Assembly: GCF_001641265.1 (NCBI RefSeq)
Contig: NW_020167555.1
Location: 1 to 64,000 of the forward strand
Length of the DNA: 64,000 nt
Direction of reading: 5' to 3'
DNA from: Pseudogymnoascus destructans
Taxonomy: Eukaryota > Ascomycota > Leotiomycetes > Thelebolales > Thelebolaceae
Shown here: positions 21,582 to 31,417 of the stretch, piece by piece
How the letters are laid out: every line of letters starts with the position of its first letter
Position numbering within the stretch: the stretch's first letter is position 1
Notes under the pieces: model-generated
Told to the model about the DNA's origin: nothing
The model's input: only the letters and a program-made list of their open reading frames with translations
Database searches by the model: none
Translations under genes and position numbers: made by a program

Positions 21582-22478
21582 ATGGCGCAGCCTTTTCAAC
21601 TTCCATACTTCAGGGATTCCAAGGAATTACCTGCGCCTCTTCCCTCTGTTGATGAAATTCATTCGTCACCAAATATCCTTAAGGGACTTGAAGCTTGGGC
21701 AGACAGGAAAGTTGTGAGGGTAGGTGAACATTTTATCGCAAAATACAGTCCTTACAACGATCAAATAGAAGGAGAGAACCTTCTATTCATTGAGCAAAAC
21801 CTTCAAATATCGGCTCCTCGATTATATGCAATGTGGAAAGAGCCTGATGGAAGGCTTTATATTGTCATGGAATATCTTCAGGGAGATACACTCCAGTTTC
21901 TGTGGCCAAATCTTCAAGAATCTGACAAAGTCCTCATTCTCTCAAAGCTACGAGCCATTTTTAACCAAGTACGCACCCTTCAGTCCCCTGGCTTTTTTGG
22001 GGGCATCAACAAGAGCCACATGCCACATCATCTATTCTACTCTCCAGCGTACGATCCGAAGATATCCGGCCCCTTTGGAAGTGAGAGTGACCTCGTTCTG
22101 GGGCTAATATCGAAATCTCGGCTTAACGCAGAAGACCGCAAAAGGCATTCTTATCTGGCTGATTTCTTCGAAAACCAGCTGTTGTTGGATCTTGTTGAAG
22201 AGGATCGCACATCGACATTTACCCACTCTGATTTACAGATGAAGAATATTCTAGTCAGGGAGATCTCGTCACAGGAGCTTTCGCAGGGGAAAGACTATGA
22301 TGTGTCAATTGTGGACTGGGAATCAGCGGGGTGGTATCCTAGCTACTGGGAATACGTCGCAGCCTTTTTTGCGTTTACGTGGGATAGTGACTGGTCCAAC
22401 AGGGTGGCTGATATTGTGGACGCCTGGCCCGCAGAAGCGGCAATGATGAAGATGATATACCAGGATCTGTGGCTCTAG
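21582..22478 (+). CDS. APH-family phosphotransferase (298 aa)
   Basis: Intronless gene starting MAQPFQLPYFRDSKE. The fold of an APH/choline-kinase-like enzyme is readable: an N-lobe with GEHFIAKYSP, hinge YIVMEYLQGDTL, catalytic loop TFTHSDLQMKNILV (His-x-Asp, Asn) and metal site VSIVDWESAGWYPSYWEY. It presumably transfers phosphate to a small molecule; fungal substrates are largely unknown. Its relation to the fragment at 19427 is at family level only. I chose the ATG at 21582 because the longer frame to 21540 begins with GTG. Confidence 0.85.
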   Translation: MAQPFQLPYFRDSKELPAPLPSVDEIHSSPNILKGLEAWADRKVVRVGEHFIAKYSPYNDQIEGENLLFIEQNLQISAPRLYAMWKEPDGRLYIVMEYLQGDTLQFLWPNLQESDKVLILSKLRAIFNQVRTLQSPGFFGGINKSHMPHHLFYSPAYDPKISGPFGSESDLVLGLISKSRLNAEDRKRHSYLADFFENQLLLDLVEEDRTSTFTHSDLQMKNILVREISSQELSQGKDYDVSIVDWESAGWYPSYWEYVAAFFAFTWDSDWSNRVADIVDAWPAEAAMMKMIYQDLWL

Positions 22479-22837
22479 AAGCCGTCTCATCATCGAAGTC
22501 TCATACTTTCAGAAGATCAAAACGATATTTCACTTAGCCGACAACATAGCACAAGGGAATTCACGGAAGATAAAACCCATTCAATTAACAATCCTTCCTG
22601 AGCCTCTTTGATTGCTTCGTTCGGATGAACCATTCATGAGATATTACGTAACGGATCGGGCGTGGTCACGTGCTTCTGTCAGCCCACGCGCCAAGTCGCA
22701 CAGTTTGTATGGATTTCCAAGGTCCCTGGTGCAATATATGTCATTAAGTAAAACTAATATCTATCGCCAAAGCGAACTCATCTCTTATGTATGCAAATGC
22801 TTGCTAGCCCTAAGATACAATGCAATGACTTCCTCCA
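22479..22837. other. Convergent intergenic region
   Basis: It separates the 3' ends of the APH-like gene and the chromodomain gene. No gene or repeat seen. Confidence 0.5.
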
Positions 22838-25208
22838 TCACCTTGCCTCAAACTCTAATATTCGCTCACAGTGTATGGTGTCTTCCTTCTCCCATGAATT
22901 CTCAATCTCTGGACGACCCTTCCACTTAACAAAATATTCAGTCTTCCCTCTCCGTTCTCGCTTCTTGAGTAATTCCACACCAAAGTTTCCTTGATAGCTC
23001 GCCTCAAAATCGCCAACGAGATCCGAACTGATGTCGTCCTGTTCCTGCCACGTATTTTTATCATCACCAAAGCCTTCCCACTTCACGAGGTACCAAACCA
23101 CATTACGTGTTGTCGACTTGGCAAGCAGCGCTTCAACCTCACAGATCTCATCTGTATCGCTTTCGGCTCCTTGGCTGCTACAACGCGGCTGCACTGCTGT
23201 ATGCTCTTTGTTCCCAGTTGATAGTATGCTTCTGTGAGCACCCTTGGTGGAGTCGGCAGTTGCTGCTACAAATGGTGTGGAAGGAAGAGCATCTCGAAGC
23301 TGTGGATCAAGCAACTCCATTGAAAAAACAGATGGATATGTTCCCCCGCTTTCGTTAGCTGAGTTCGTTATCTTGCGTTTCTTGTACTTAGACGTCTGCG
23401 AGCGGTTCTTCAGCTTTGTGCAGTAGTGCACTTGCAACGTCCCTTTAGTCCTTTCCGGGAAGTACTCTGCTATTTCGTCCCATGGCAATTTGTCTTTCTC
23501 TTTCAGCTGTATCAACAGTTGGTCGTCATTTTCTGAATATGTCGAATGCCTGCCAAGTCTCCTCACAACTCGTTCTCGCAAATGCGGCCGCTCCCTGTCT
23601 CTATCGCCACTAGAGGCGCTGCTGATGACATCTTGTGCCTGCTCTATGTCGAGAGGGAATGGTAACTCCTTCTGGGAAAATTTAAGGCAATACACTATTC
23701 CCGACTGGAATGTTTGTAGTGTAAGGGAACCACCGATTGGTATCTCGTGACTCTCTAGCGGGGAATCAGACGACGTCGCTCCTGTCTTTGGAGTTGAGAC
23801 CTCAGAGGAATTGGCCATAGCAAAAGAAGCCTCTTTCACATTGCTGGGGCTCATGTGTGCAGAGCTCTCCGTGCTTTTTGCCCGCCTCGGCCGTTTTAGT
23901 CTCCGCTCCTGTATCTCAGAGCCAGCGGTGTCGCTATCATTAACGTGATCTCCACCATTAATAGATTGGCTCTTTAGAGGGAGATCGAAAGAGACCGCTG
24001 TTCCTCCCTGGCTTAAGACATCCCAGATATCGGTCGGAAAAGTAACGTCTTTCACATTACGGAAGTTTGTTTGTGCAGAGCTATCCGTGCTCTTTGCCCT
24101 CCGCCGTTTTAAATGCTGGCGGGGTTCTATATCAGAACCGGAGCTATCATTGGCGTGGTCTTCGCCATCAGTACCATCTATGCTTCCATCCCGATCATCG
24201 CTGCGCGTCATCCCAAGGCTTAGTTCAATCTTGTCCATATGGTCGTTCTCTGCAGAAATGTGATCATTGTTATCCCTTCTTGATTTTGGCTGATATTTAT
24301 CGATCTTGCCTTCGTTCGTTGGGATTCCTTCGGTCACAGAGATAGCACTGGTTTCTTGAACACTAGCCAAACCGATGGGACTCTCTATATTTTGAGAGGC
24401 GAGCAATAGGTCGCCATTCATCTCCGTTGCAATTGTAGTATCGTTTTGAGATAAGATAGATGAAGCTTCCACCTGACGGAGTCCTTCGTCACCGGTGGGT
24501 TCAGCTACGCCAATGTTGTATGTACTGCGAGGTATATATGCTGTGTCGAAAGTTGGGTGACTGTGTGATAGTATCGCATCACGCATCGTCAGGTCGAGTG
24601 GAGTTCCATTCTCAACATTGTCAAACTCTCCATTACTGCCCACGTCACTATCTAGAAGGATAGGCTTATCTGTAAGACATCAGCAACGTAGATTATAATC
24701 ATTGGGGAACTTATTACTGACCCTGGCTTGTGCCCCATTTTACTTGATTCGAATCTGTCGCGGGCCCGTAGACGCTGTCAAGGTTTTCGACCACGTTGGC
24801 GACGTCTCGATTCGCAGCTAGTAATAGGGGTTTGCCAATAGAGAGGATTTCTGTCTCTGCGTTGCTGACGACGGCTGCATCTCTACTGTCTTGGTCCTGT
24901 GTGATTTCTATATTTGGTCAGCTGCTTGAGTCACAAAGAAACATAAAACACATACCTTTTATGCCGTGTAATGACTGACCTTGATCAGGAGGCAGTTCTG
25001 CCTTGTATGAACTGGATGTGTTCTGAGGCGCGCCATGCGTAGTTGTCCCTTTGACCTCTTCAAAACGGGCACTAGCTATAGGCGGTTGAAAGTAAGTCGA
25101 ACCAGCACCAGCTTGTGAATGCGAAGGTGGCCAAAATGTCGAAGGCGGAATAGCCACAGGACGTGGTGGTTGATAAAATTGTTGGCTGTCCCACTGAATG
25201 GAAGTCAT
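22838..25208 (-). CDS. Myb/SANT and double chromodomain nuclear protein
   Basis: Exons 25208-24956, 24907-24722 and 24669-22838 join in frame (about 756 residues). The first half is disordered and Ser/Asp-rich with KRRRAKS and RRAKSTESS basic nuclear-localisation-like motifs repeated. A Myb/SANT helix set (YSENDDQLLIQLKEKDKLPW, then YCTKLKNR) lies at about residues 510-565. Two chromodomain-like modules end the protein: EVEALLAKSTTRNVVWYLVK with W..NTWQEQDD, and VELLKKRERRGKTEYFVKWK with NSWEKEDT. Chromodomains bind methylated histone tails, so a chromatin role is likely. ATG 25208 (MTSIQWDSQQFY) is the first ATG of the Pro/Gln-rich first exon. Confidence 0.8.
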
Positions 25209-26709
25209 CTTGAACTTTGATATTGGAGGAGATCTATGAACTCGCAATCTGCTGAGGGACGCCCGTCCTATATATACTCGCGAGCTACGGCTAGCGCCTG
25301 GAATCCAGCCTACAGAACACCCGTGGCAGTCACCCAACCGCTTCGCTCACTTTTGGCATTACGTATGAGGTTGCTGGATGGTGTAATCATCCCATGTGTG
25401 CCAATCTTCCGGATCGATAGCTGTGAAGGCCGCGTCCTGAATCAAAAGAGTGGGAACTCTGGCGAAAATGACTCCAGGTTCGGTGATCTGTCCGTAGAGG
25501 CTGAGCTTTGCTGCCCCAAAGTGGCACTGTTCTGGCTGCAAAAAGCAGATCGGCGACTCCGAGACTAGGCCTGTATCAGAGCGTTCCGCTATGTCCCTTT
25601 GACTGTGCGCAGGCAGGCGAAGGAGTGACTGACGAAAATAGACTGTTCCCTGCATTCTGAGCCTTCATCGACGAGTATGCTGAAGCCCCGAGTGGCTCAA
25701 AAGCGGAGAAACGAATTCGACAGCGACGTTTTTCGATCTTAGCGCGTAACATGGCTTAGCTCCTCCTCCCGATTCCTCCATCCGACCCCAATCAGCCCAT
25801 ATCAACCCCCGCTTCATGGATGCAACGCAATCAAGGTGTCATAGCAACCTTGCCTAACCCGTCATCATTGTTGCCGCTGTCATGCGCTGTTTTTGCCATT
25901 GGCCAAGCCACATTCCCACATGCATGGGCAAGAATCATTTCTTGTCATGTGTTCCATCCACCCTGATCCAACCGCGATGATGCCGACACTTCAGTGAGGT
26001 CCACCAGAATCCATAATGTCGCAGCCCGATATTGGTTGTCAGAGACAGGACATTGTTGGTAGTCGAAAAATTCCTGTCAGGGGGATCCTGGATATCGCAA
26101 CGCTCAGCAGTATAGCGTCCGACCAAATTTGAGCGACGACGTCCGATGTAGGTGTTGTAATTCGAGTGGGGACAGACGGCGGAAATTGCTCTGGACAGAC
26201 CGCCAGCGCGTTGCCGTCGCCCTATCGCCGAGAACCAGCCAAGTTCAGCCTAGCTGACTGCCTTGCATCCTCGTAAATGGCCGAGACAACAGAATGATAG
26301 GCGCATGACGGCCTCGAGGAGGTCGAAGACGGGTAGAGCCGGAGCATTCTACGGATGTAGTTACATGCTGCGAAATTGGTAGGCAGAGAAGGGGGCAGTG
26401 CAGCCGGGAAGGCGCGGACGGTGTGGGCCAGAGCTGAAAGTGTGTGATGGAAAGGAAGGAGGGAGAGTGCGGATAGAGGAGCGGGGGGCAGCGACTACTT
26501 ATACTTCTGAGGTTGAGGAAAAGCGGCGTGGTGTAGATCGGCAGGCAGTAATGCCTAAACCGAGCACGCCAAACCAGAACGGGACACCGCCAAACCCGAA
26601 GTAGCAGCGCTAAATCCAAGCGAGCCAGGACGCTGAAATGCGCACCCCGCTTGCCGTCGCATAGTTTACTACTACTACTCTATAAATGCTTACTACTATA
26701 TATCTACTA
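25209..26709. other. Intergenic; one possible small ORF
   Basis: A 98-codon frame on the minus strand (25655-25359, MQGTVYFRQSLLRL) has balanced composition but no recognised domain and could be a chance frame. The rest, up to the left end of the Fot element, shows no supported gene. The promoter of the chromodomain gene should lie within the first few hundred bases. Confidence 0.4.
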
Positions 26710-28569
26710 ACGTACATGTATAGCGAAAGCGCCAAACAAGCGAAAGCGCCAAAATGATGCGGTGACCAAACCCCCCAACTAAATGTTAAATTCCTCAACA
26801 ACAAAACATGCCCCATAAAAACGATGAAAGCCAATTAGTGCTAGCTATCCAGGCTATGCAAAGCGACCCAAAGTTACGCCTTCGAGTTGCTGCTAGGATC
26901 TATTCTGTGGACCACCGCAAGCTAGGTCGTCGTCTAGAAGGTGTACCTTCACGACGCGATATCCAAGCCAACTCACAGAAATTAACTAACCTAGAGGAGT
27001 CCGTCCTTGTTCAGTATATACTCGACCTAGCTGCCAAAGGGTTTCCTCCTCGGCTGTCTGTTGTTGAAGATATGGCAAGTCGACTACTTGCAACATGCGA
27101 CGCGTCACGCGTTGGGTCGCGTTGGGCTTCAAACTTTGTTAAGCGGCGTGTAGAGCTCCAGACACGCTTTCAGCGCAAATACGACTACCAGAGGGCTAAG
27201 TGCGAAGATCCAGAAGTTATTAATGGCTGGTTTGAGCTTGTGCGTAACACAATTGCGAAATATGGTATCGATGAAGCAGATATCTACAACTTTGATGAGA
27301 CTGGGTTTATGATGGGCGTTATCTCAACTGCTATGGTTGTAACAAGCTCAGACGGGCGGGCAAAAGCAAAGAAGGTACAGCCTGGTAATCGGGAATGGGT
27401 TACAGTAATCCAAGGCGTTAGTTCTCAAGGTTGGGCAGTACCACCATTTATCATTGTTGCAGGCAAAAACCACCTTACATCTTGGTATGAGAATAGTGGA
27501 TTTTCAAGCGATTGGGTGATTTCTGTTACTGAAAATGGCTGGACTACAAACGAGAGAGGCATGGATTGGATTCAGCACTTTGAGAAGCATACAAAGGCCC
27601 AGAGTGTTGGTGGTTATCGCTTGTTAGTCCTTGATGGTCATGAGAGCGACCACTCAGATGAGTTTGAGGAGTACTGCAAGGAACACAACATTATTACGCT
27701 TTGTATGCCTGCTCACTCTTCTCATCTACTCCAGCCACTTGATGTTGGCTGTTTCGGCCCGTTAAAGCAGGCCTATGGTCGGCAAATTGAAGATATGATG
27801 CAGGCTCATATTTCTCATATTACAAAGGATGACTTCTTTCCTGCCTTCCACGCTGCTTTTAACACTACAATGACGGAAAGTAACATTCGAGGCGGGTTCC
27901 GAGGGGCAGGGCTTCTTCCATTTGACCCTGAGAGAGTGATATCTACACTTGATCTTAAGTTAAGGACACCAACGCCTCCAAGCTCCCGCCCAGGTACTGC
28001 TCAACCTTGGGTTTCTCAGACACCAAACAACCCAATTGAAGCTATGTCACAGTCTACATTTATTAAAACTCGGATTTCACGCCATCAAAATAGCTCTCCA
28101 ACCTCAATCTATGCAGCTGTTGACCAGTTTACAAAGGGTGCATCGCAAATAATGCATCAATTAGCACTGCTAAAGGGAGATAACCAAAACCTACGACAGG
28201 CAAATGAAGTACTAAGCAAGCGCCGGAGAGCTAGGAAAACACGACTACAGCAAGGAGGATCACTTAGTCAACAAGGGGCGCAAGAGCTACAGGATGAGAG
28301 GGATGTTGTGCAGCAGGTAGAGCAGGAAATAAGGGCAAGCCGTGGTCGGAAGCCAAGGGAAGAAACCCGTGCCCGTCGCTGTGGCAAGTGTGGTGAGACT
28401 GGGCACAATGCGCGCACGTGTCAGATTGTAATAGACACCTCTGAGGAAGAGGACTCCGAGTAGTTTCAATTGATTTCTAATGTTGTGGTAGATTTATCGC
28501 AATGTTTGTCGTGAGGGTAGATAATTTTGGCGCTTTCGCTTGTTTGGCGCTTTCGCAATACATGTACGT
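26710..28569 (+). mobile_element. Intact Fot1/pogo (Tc1-mariner) element
   Basis: Inverted terminal repeats of about 46 bp at 26710-26755 and 28524-28569 begin ACGTACATGTAT and contain GCGAAAGCGCC twice each. They are flanked by TA on both sides (26708-26709, 28570-28571), the expected pogo target. Length is 1860 bp, identical to the second element of this type in the window once its insertion is subtracted. It has one full-length transposase gene. Confidence 0.95.
26808..28463 (+). CDS. Fot1/pogo-type transposase (551 aa)
   Basis: Uninterrupted ATG-to-stop frame. It has an N-terminal helix-turn-helix pair (CENP-B-like; RVAARIYSVDHRKLGRRL), then the DDE_1 core with NFDETGFMMG, LVLDGHESDH and LLQPLDVGCFGPLK providing the three acidic residues. 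The C-terminus has a coiled, basic stretch (LSKRRRARKTRL) and a CCHC knuckle CGKCGETGHNARTC, followed by an acidic tail. It moves its own element by cut and paste at TA. All catalytic features are present, so it may be active. Confidence 0.93.
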   Translation: MPHKNDESQLVLAIQAMQSDPKLRLRVAARIYSVDHRKLGRRLEGVPSRRDIQANSQKLTNLEESVLVQYILDLAAKGFPPRLSVVEDMASRLLATCDASRVGSRWASNFVKRRVELQTRFQRKYDYQRAKCEDPEVINGWFELVRNTIAKYGIDEADIYNFDETGFMMGVISTAMVVTSSDGRAKAKKVQPGNREWVTVIQGVSSQGWAVPPFIIVAGKNHLTSWYENSGFSSDWVISVTENGWTTNERGMDWIQHFEKHTKAQSVGGYRLLVLDGHESDHSDEFEEYCKEHNIITLCMPAHSSHLLQPLDVGCFGPLKQAYGRQIEDMMQAHISHITKDDFFPAFHAAFNTTMTESNIRGGFRGAGLLPFDPERVISTLDLKLRTPTPPSSRPGTAQPWVSQTPNNPIEAMSQSTFIKTRISRHQNSSPTSIYAAVDQFTKGASQIMHQLALLKGDNQNLRQANEVLSKRRRARKTRLQQGGSLSQQGAQELQDERDVVQQVEQEIRASRGRKPREETRARRCGKCGETGHNARTCQIVIDTSEEEDSE

Positions 28570-28599
28570 TATATAAAGGATAGATAATATTATTTTGAA

Positions 28600-28985
28600 G
28601 TAAGTAAGATGGTAAGAGTTAAGGTTGAAAGAAAGAAAGCAGAGGGAGGGAAGGTAGCAGATAAGTTAAGAATTTGATATAAGATATTTGAATTTTAGGA
28701 TTTTAGAAGAGAGGGAGGAAAGTTAGAAGGAGGTTAGTGTTATAAGGGTGTGTTATATAGGTGTAAATGTAAGTGGGTAATTGTAAGGGTGTAAGTGTAA
28801 GTGTAAGGGTGTAAATAGAAGTAGAAGTATATAAGTAGTTGTAAGTATAAGGGTGTAAGTGTAAGTGTAAGGGTATAAGTGTAAGTAAGGATGTAATTAA
28901 GGGTGTAAGTGTTATAAGGGTGTAAGTGTAAGATAGTGAATGAGGATAGTGAAGGGGGGTGGTGGGAGTTAGTGGAGGAGAGATG
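28600..28985 (+). repeat. TG-rich TAAGTG/TAAGGG tract
   Basis: A G-rich, C-poor stretch dominated by GTGTAAGTGTAAGGGTGTAA-type words from about 28735 to 28960, preceded by A/G-rich sequence. It lies between the Fot element and the solo LTR. It resembles degenerate telomere-type repeats, but the unit is irregular. Confidence 0.6.
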
Positions 28986-28990
28986 GTATG

Positions 28991-29919
28991 TGTAATGGTG
29001 GGTGCACCAGATATGAGAATCTAGCCACCCAAGGAAGGGATGAATTTACTAAGACAACACACTGTCTTAGGAAACAGAGCCAAAGGGTTGTAGCTTAGAC
29101 TATTCCACAACGCAGCAATCAGGTGTATGATGTGGTGAAGTGGTTTAGACAAGTTGCAACAAATGTTGAGTCTGAGAACTCAGGGGTAAGTCAGAGGTTA
29201 GCACCTCACTGACTTTTCAAAAAACAGAGAATAACAAGATCAATGCTTGGAAGCTTGGAAAAGACGTAGAAGTATGTGCTAGTCGATTTACTGTATTGCC
29301 TGCTTGCCCTTTCTTAAGGAAAGGGCAATCCTATTTATGCCAAAGGAGTGTAGTTCTCTCATTTTCCATGACTTTCCATGACTAACCAGGCTTGGTAAAT
29401 GTATTAGAAATCAAGTGCGACCCACAACTAGCTTGCTAATCATGTAGTGAACGTAAGAGAATCCCATAGAACCATCTCTTGGGTTCCTAGCCTATAGGAA
29501 GTGAAAAGGAGGTCCAAGGTCAGAGTACCTATAGACAAATTATGTCATAACTTAACCAATCTTGTGGGTAACTAAGGAGCGATGACGTGTAATGAATCAT
29601 AGAGGGTTGTAGAAGCTTCTAGAGCTATCGTTCATGTTCCTAGGCCTCTAGTTGGTAGAGATATGCCATGTGGTAGTATTGACCCACCCCCTTAAGGAGG
29701 AGATTTTCTTAATAACTTGTTCAATGAGTGTCCAAATGATATGCCGTGATGTATGTAGCATAAACAGATGTAGTAGAAGAGTTTGCAGCAATCGTTGAGT
29801 AGTATTGCTTCTGTTGTTGGTGTGATAAGCCAAGATATGTATGGTGACTTGTAGGTTTGAGGAGGAGATTTCTAAGTTTGCTCTTGAGTTTGATAGCAAA
29901 CTGAGTGCAACGAATGTCA
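28991..29919 (+). mobile_element. Solo LTR, 929 bp, with GTATG duplication
   Basis: It starts TGTAATGGTGGGTGCACCAG and ends AACGAATGTCA. GTATG flanks both sides (28986-28990, 29920-29924), a clean 5-bp target duplication. The first 227 bp match 63774-64000 closely. No coding sequence of its own remains, as expected after LTR-LTR recombination. Confidence 0.88.
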
Positions 29920-29924
29920 GTATG

Positions 29925-31417
29925 ACAGCCGGGTAGATGGCGTTTTTTCACCTTTGTACCGGGTAGATGGAGTTTTTGCCCTTCTTTTTTACTAGCTACA
30001 GGGTAATTTATTCTTTTACGCTGTTATACAGGGTAATTTATTCTTTTACCCTATAAATTATCAAAGCCTATAGCGATAACAGGGATCACGATTTCAATCA
30101 AACTTGAACAATTAATATCTCATGTACCTGATGGCGGATAAGAAAACCGAGTGGCTTACAGAATTCGGGAGCATCAGATCTACCTGGGTACATATTTTTC
30201 ATTGAAGAAAGTCTGTTGTGTTGTGATTTATGGTTTTGGGGTTCATTGTGATTGGCCAAAATCACAGCGGTCAACTTACACAAGAAAAATGTGTGTAAGT
30301 TGACCGCTGCCCCCCTTGCCAGCCAAGTTCCAGACAAAAGCTAGGAAACTTAGTGATCGGTCTCTCCATTCCAAGGATGAGATGGATACAATTCGGGTTG
30401 CACTTGCCCATCATACCTTTGTTCCCAGCCGCAATCCAAAGATTACTGTTGCCAAGTCTGGTGTGCCTTACATGCGGACCATCCACTTGGGAGACGGAGA
30501 TGAATGGTCCATGCTGAAGGTTCTTGTTTTGGACTATGAGGATTCTCCCCCGGACATTAAATATATAAAGTTATAATCAGTTTGCTATTGTTCTTTAGGT
30601 ATTTCCCTATAAGGTCTCGACTCGAAAAGTACGCCTCTCATTGGCTTGTTAACCTTTCCAAAGGAGGATTAGCGGCCGACTGGTAGATGGAGTTTTCTTA
30701 CCAGTTTTTTACTGAGTATATCAAGTTTTTGCCCAAATTTATAATCTTAGGATGGAAGAAACACGCTTTTTAAGATTGTAGCGTATATAGTTGTTAAGAT
30801 ATTTAAATGTTAAGTTTATATAAGGCATGCCACAAAGTCAAATGTACAACAATGTGCTACGGCTAGTAGAGGGGATGGCTACGTAAGTTGTCCTATCATT
30901 ACAGAATTCGAGCCTCTCGATTATGAAATTCGATGTCGTGACAGAAATCTCTCTTGTTACATGTGAAAATCGCCCTGAATTCAAAGGGAATGTCATATGA
31001 TATTCTGTCGTAATGTCTAACAGAGCATGTGTAAATCGATCCTATCGTTTCGTACGCGCGAGTATGGCAATTCGAGGCTCTTAAACCTAAAATTCGAATG
31101 GATGGCTACGTGATGTTTTTAAAAATTTCAAAGGGATGGTCACGTGAATTATTATATGAGAATTCGAGCCTCTCGGTTTTGAATTATCGCAAGTTAGAAT
31201 TCGAGCCTCTCGATCATAAGATTCGAGGGGATGGGCTGTGAAACCGTAGCCACAGGGAACAGTAACAGCAACGGGCACCACGGGGGAAAACAACAGCATT
31301 GATGCTGCTAGGGAAAATCAATGGCGATCTATAGCGGTAACTTGGGGATAATCAACAGCGTCGGTGCGCTAGGGATCACGATAGTAATTCCTAAATAGTC
31401 CTTATCCAAACGCCTCC
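29925..31417. other. Non-coding mosaic of short repeats
   Basis: Repeated words include GGGTAGATGG.GTTTTT (three times, about 29930-30690), ACAGGGTAATTTATTCTTTT (twice, about 30000-30050), AATTCGAGCCTCTCG (three times, about 30905, 31160 and 31196) and GGATGGCTACGT (twice). An 86-codon frame (30316-30576, +) starting MPAKFQTKARKL is unrecognised. This sequence lies directly downstream of TERT and may include its 3' UTR. Confidence 0.5.
30265..30309. repeat. 18-bp perfect inverted repeat, 9-nt loop
   Basis: CAGCGGTCAACTTACACA at 30265-30282 is the exact inverse complement of 30292-30309, with AGAAAAATG between. It could form a strong hairpin. Confidence 0.85.
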
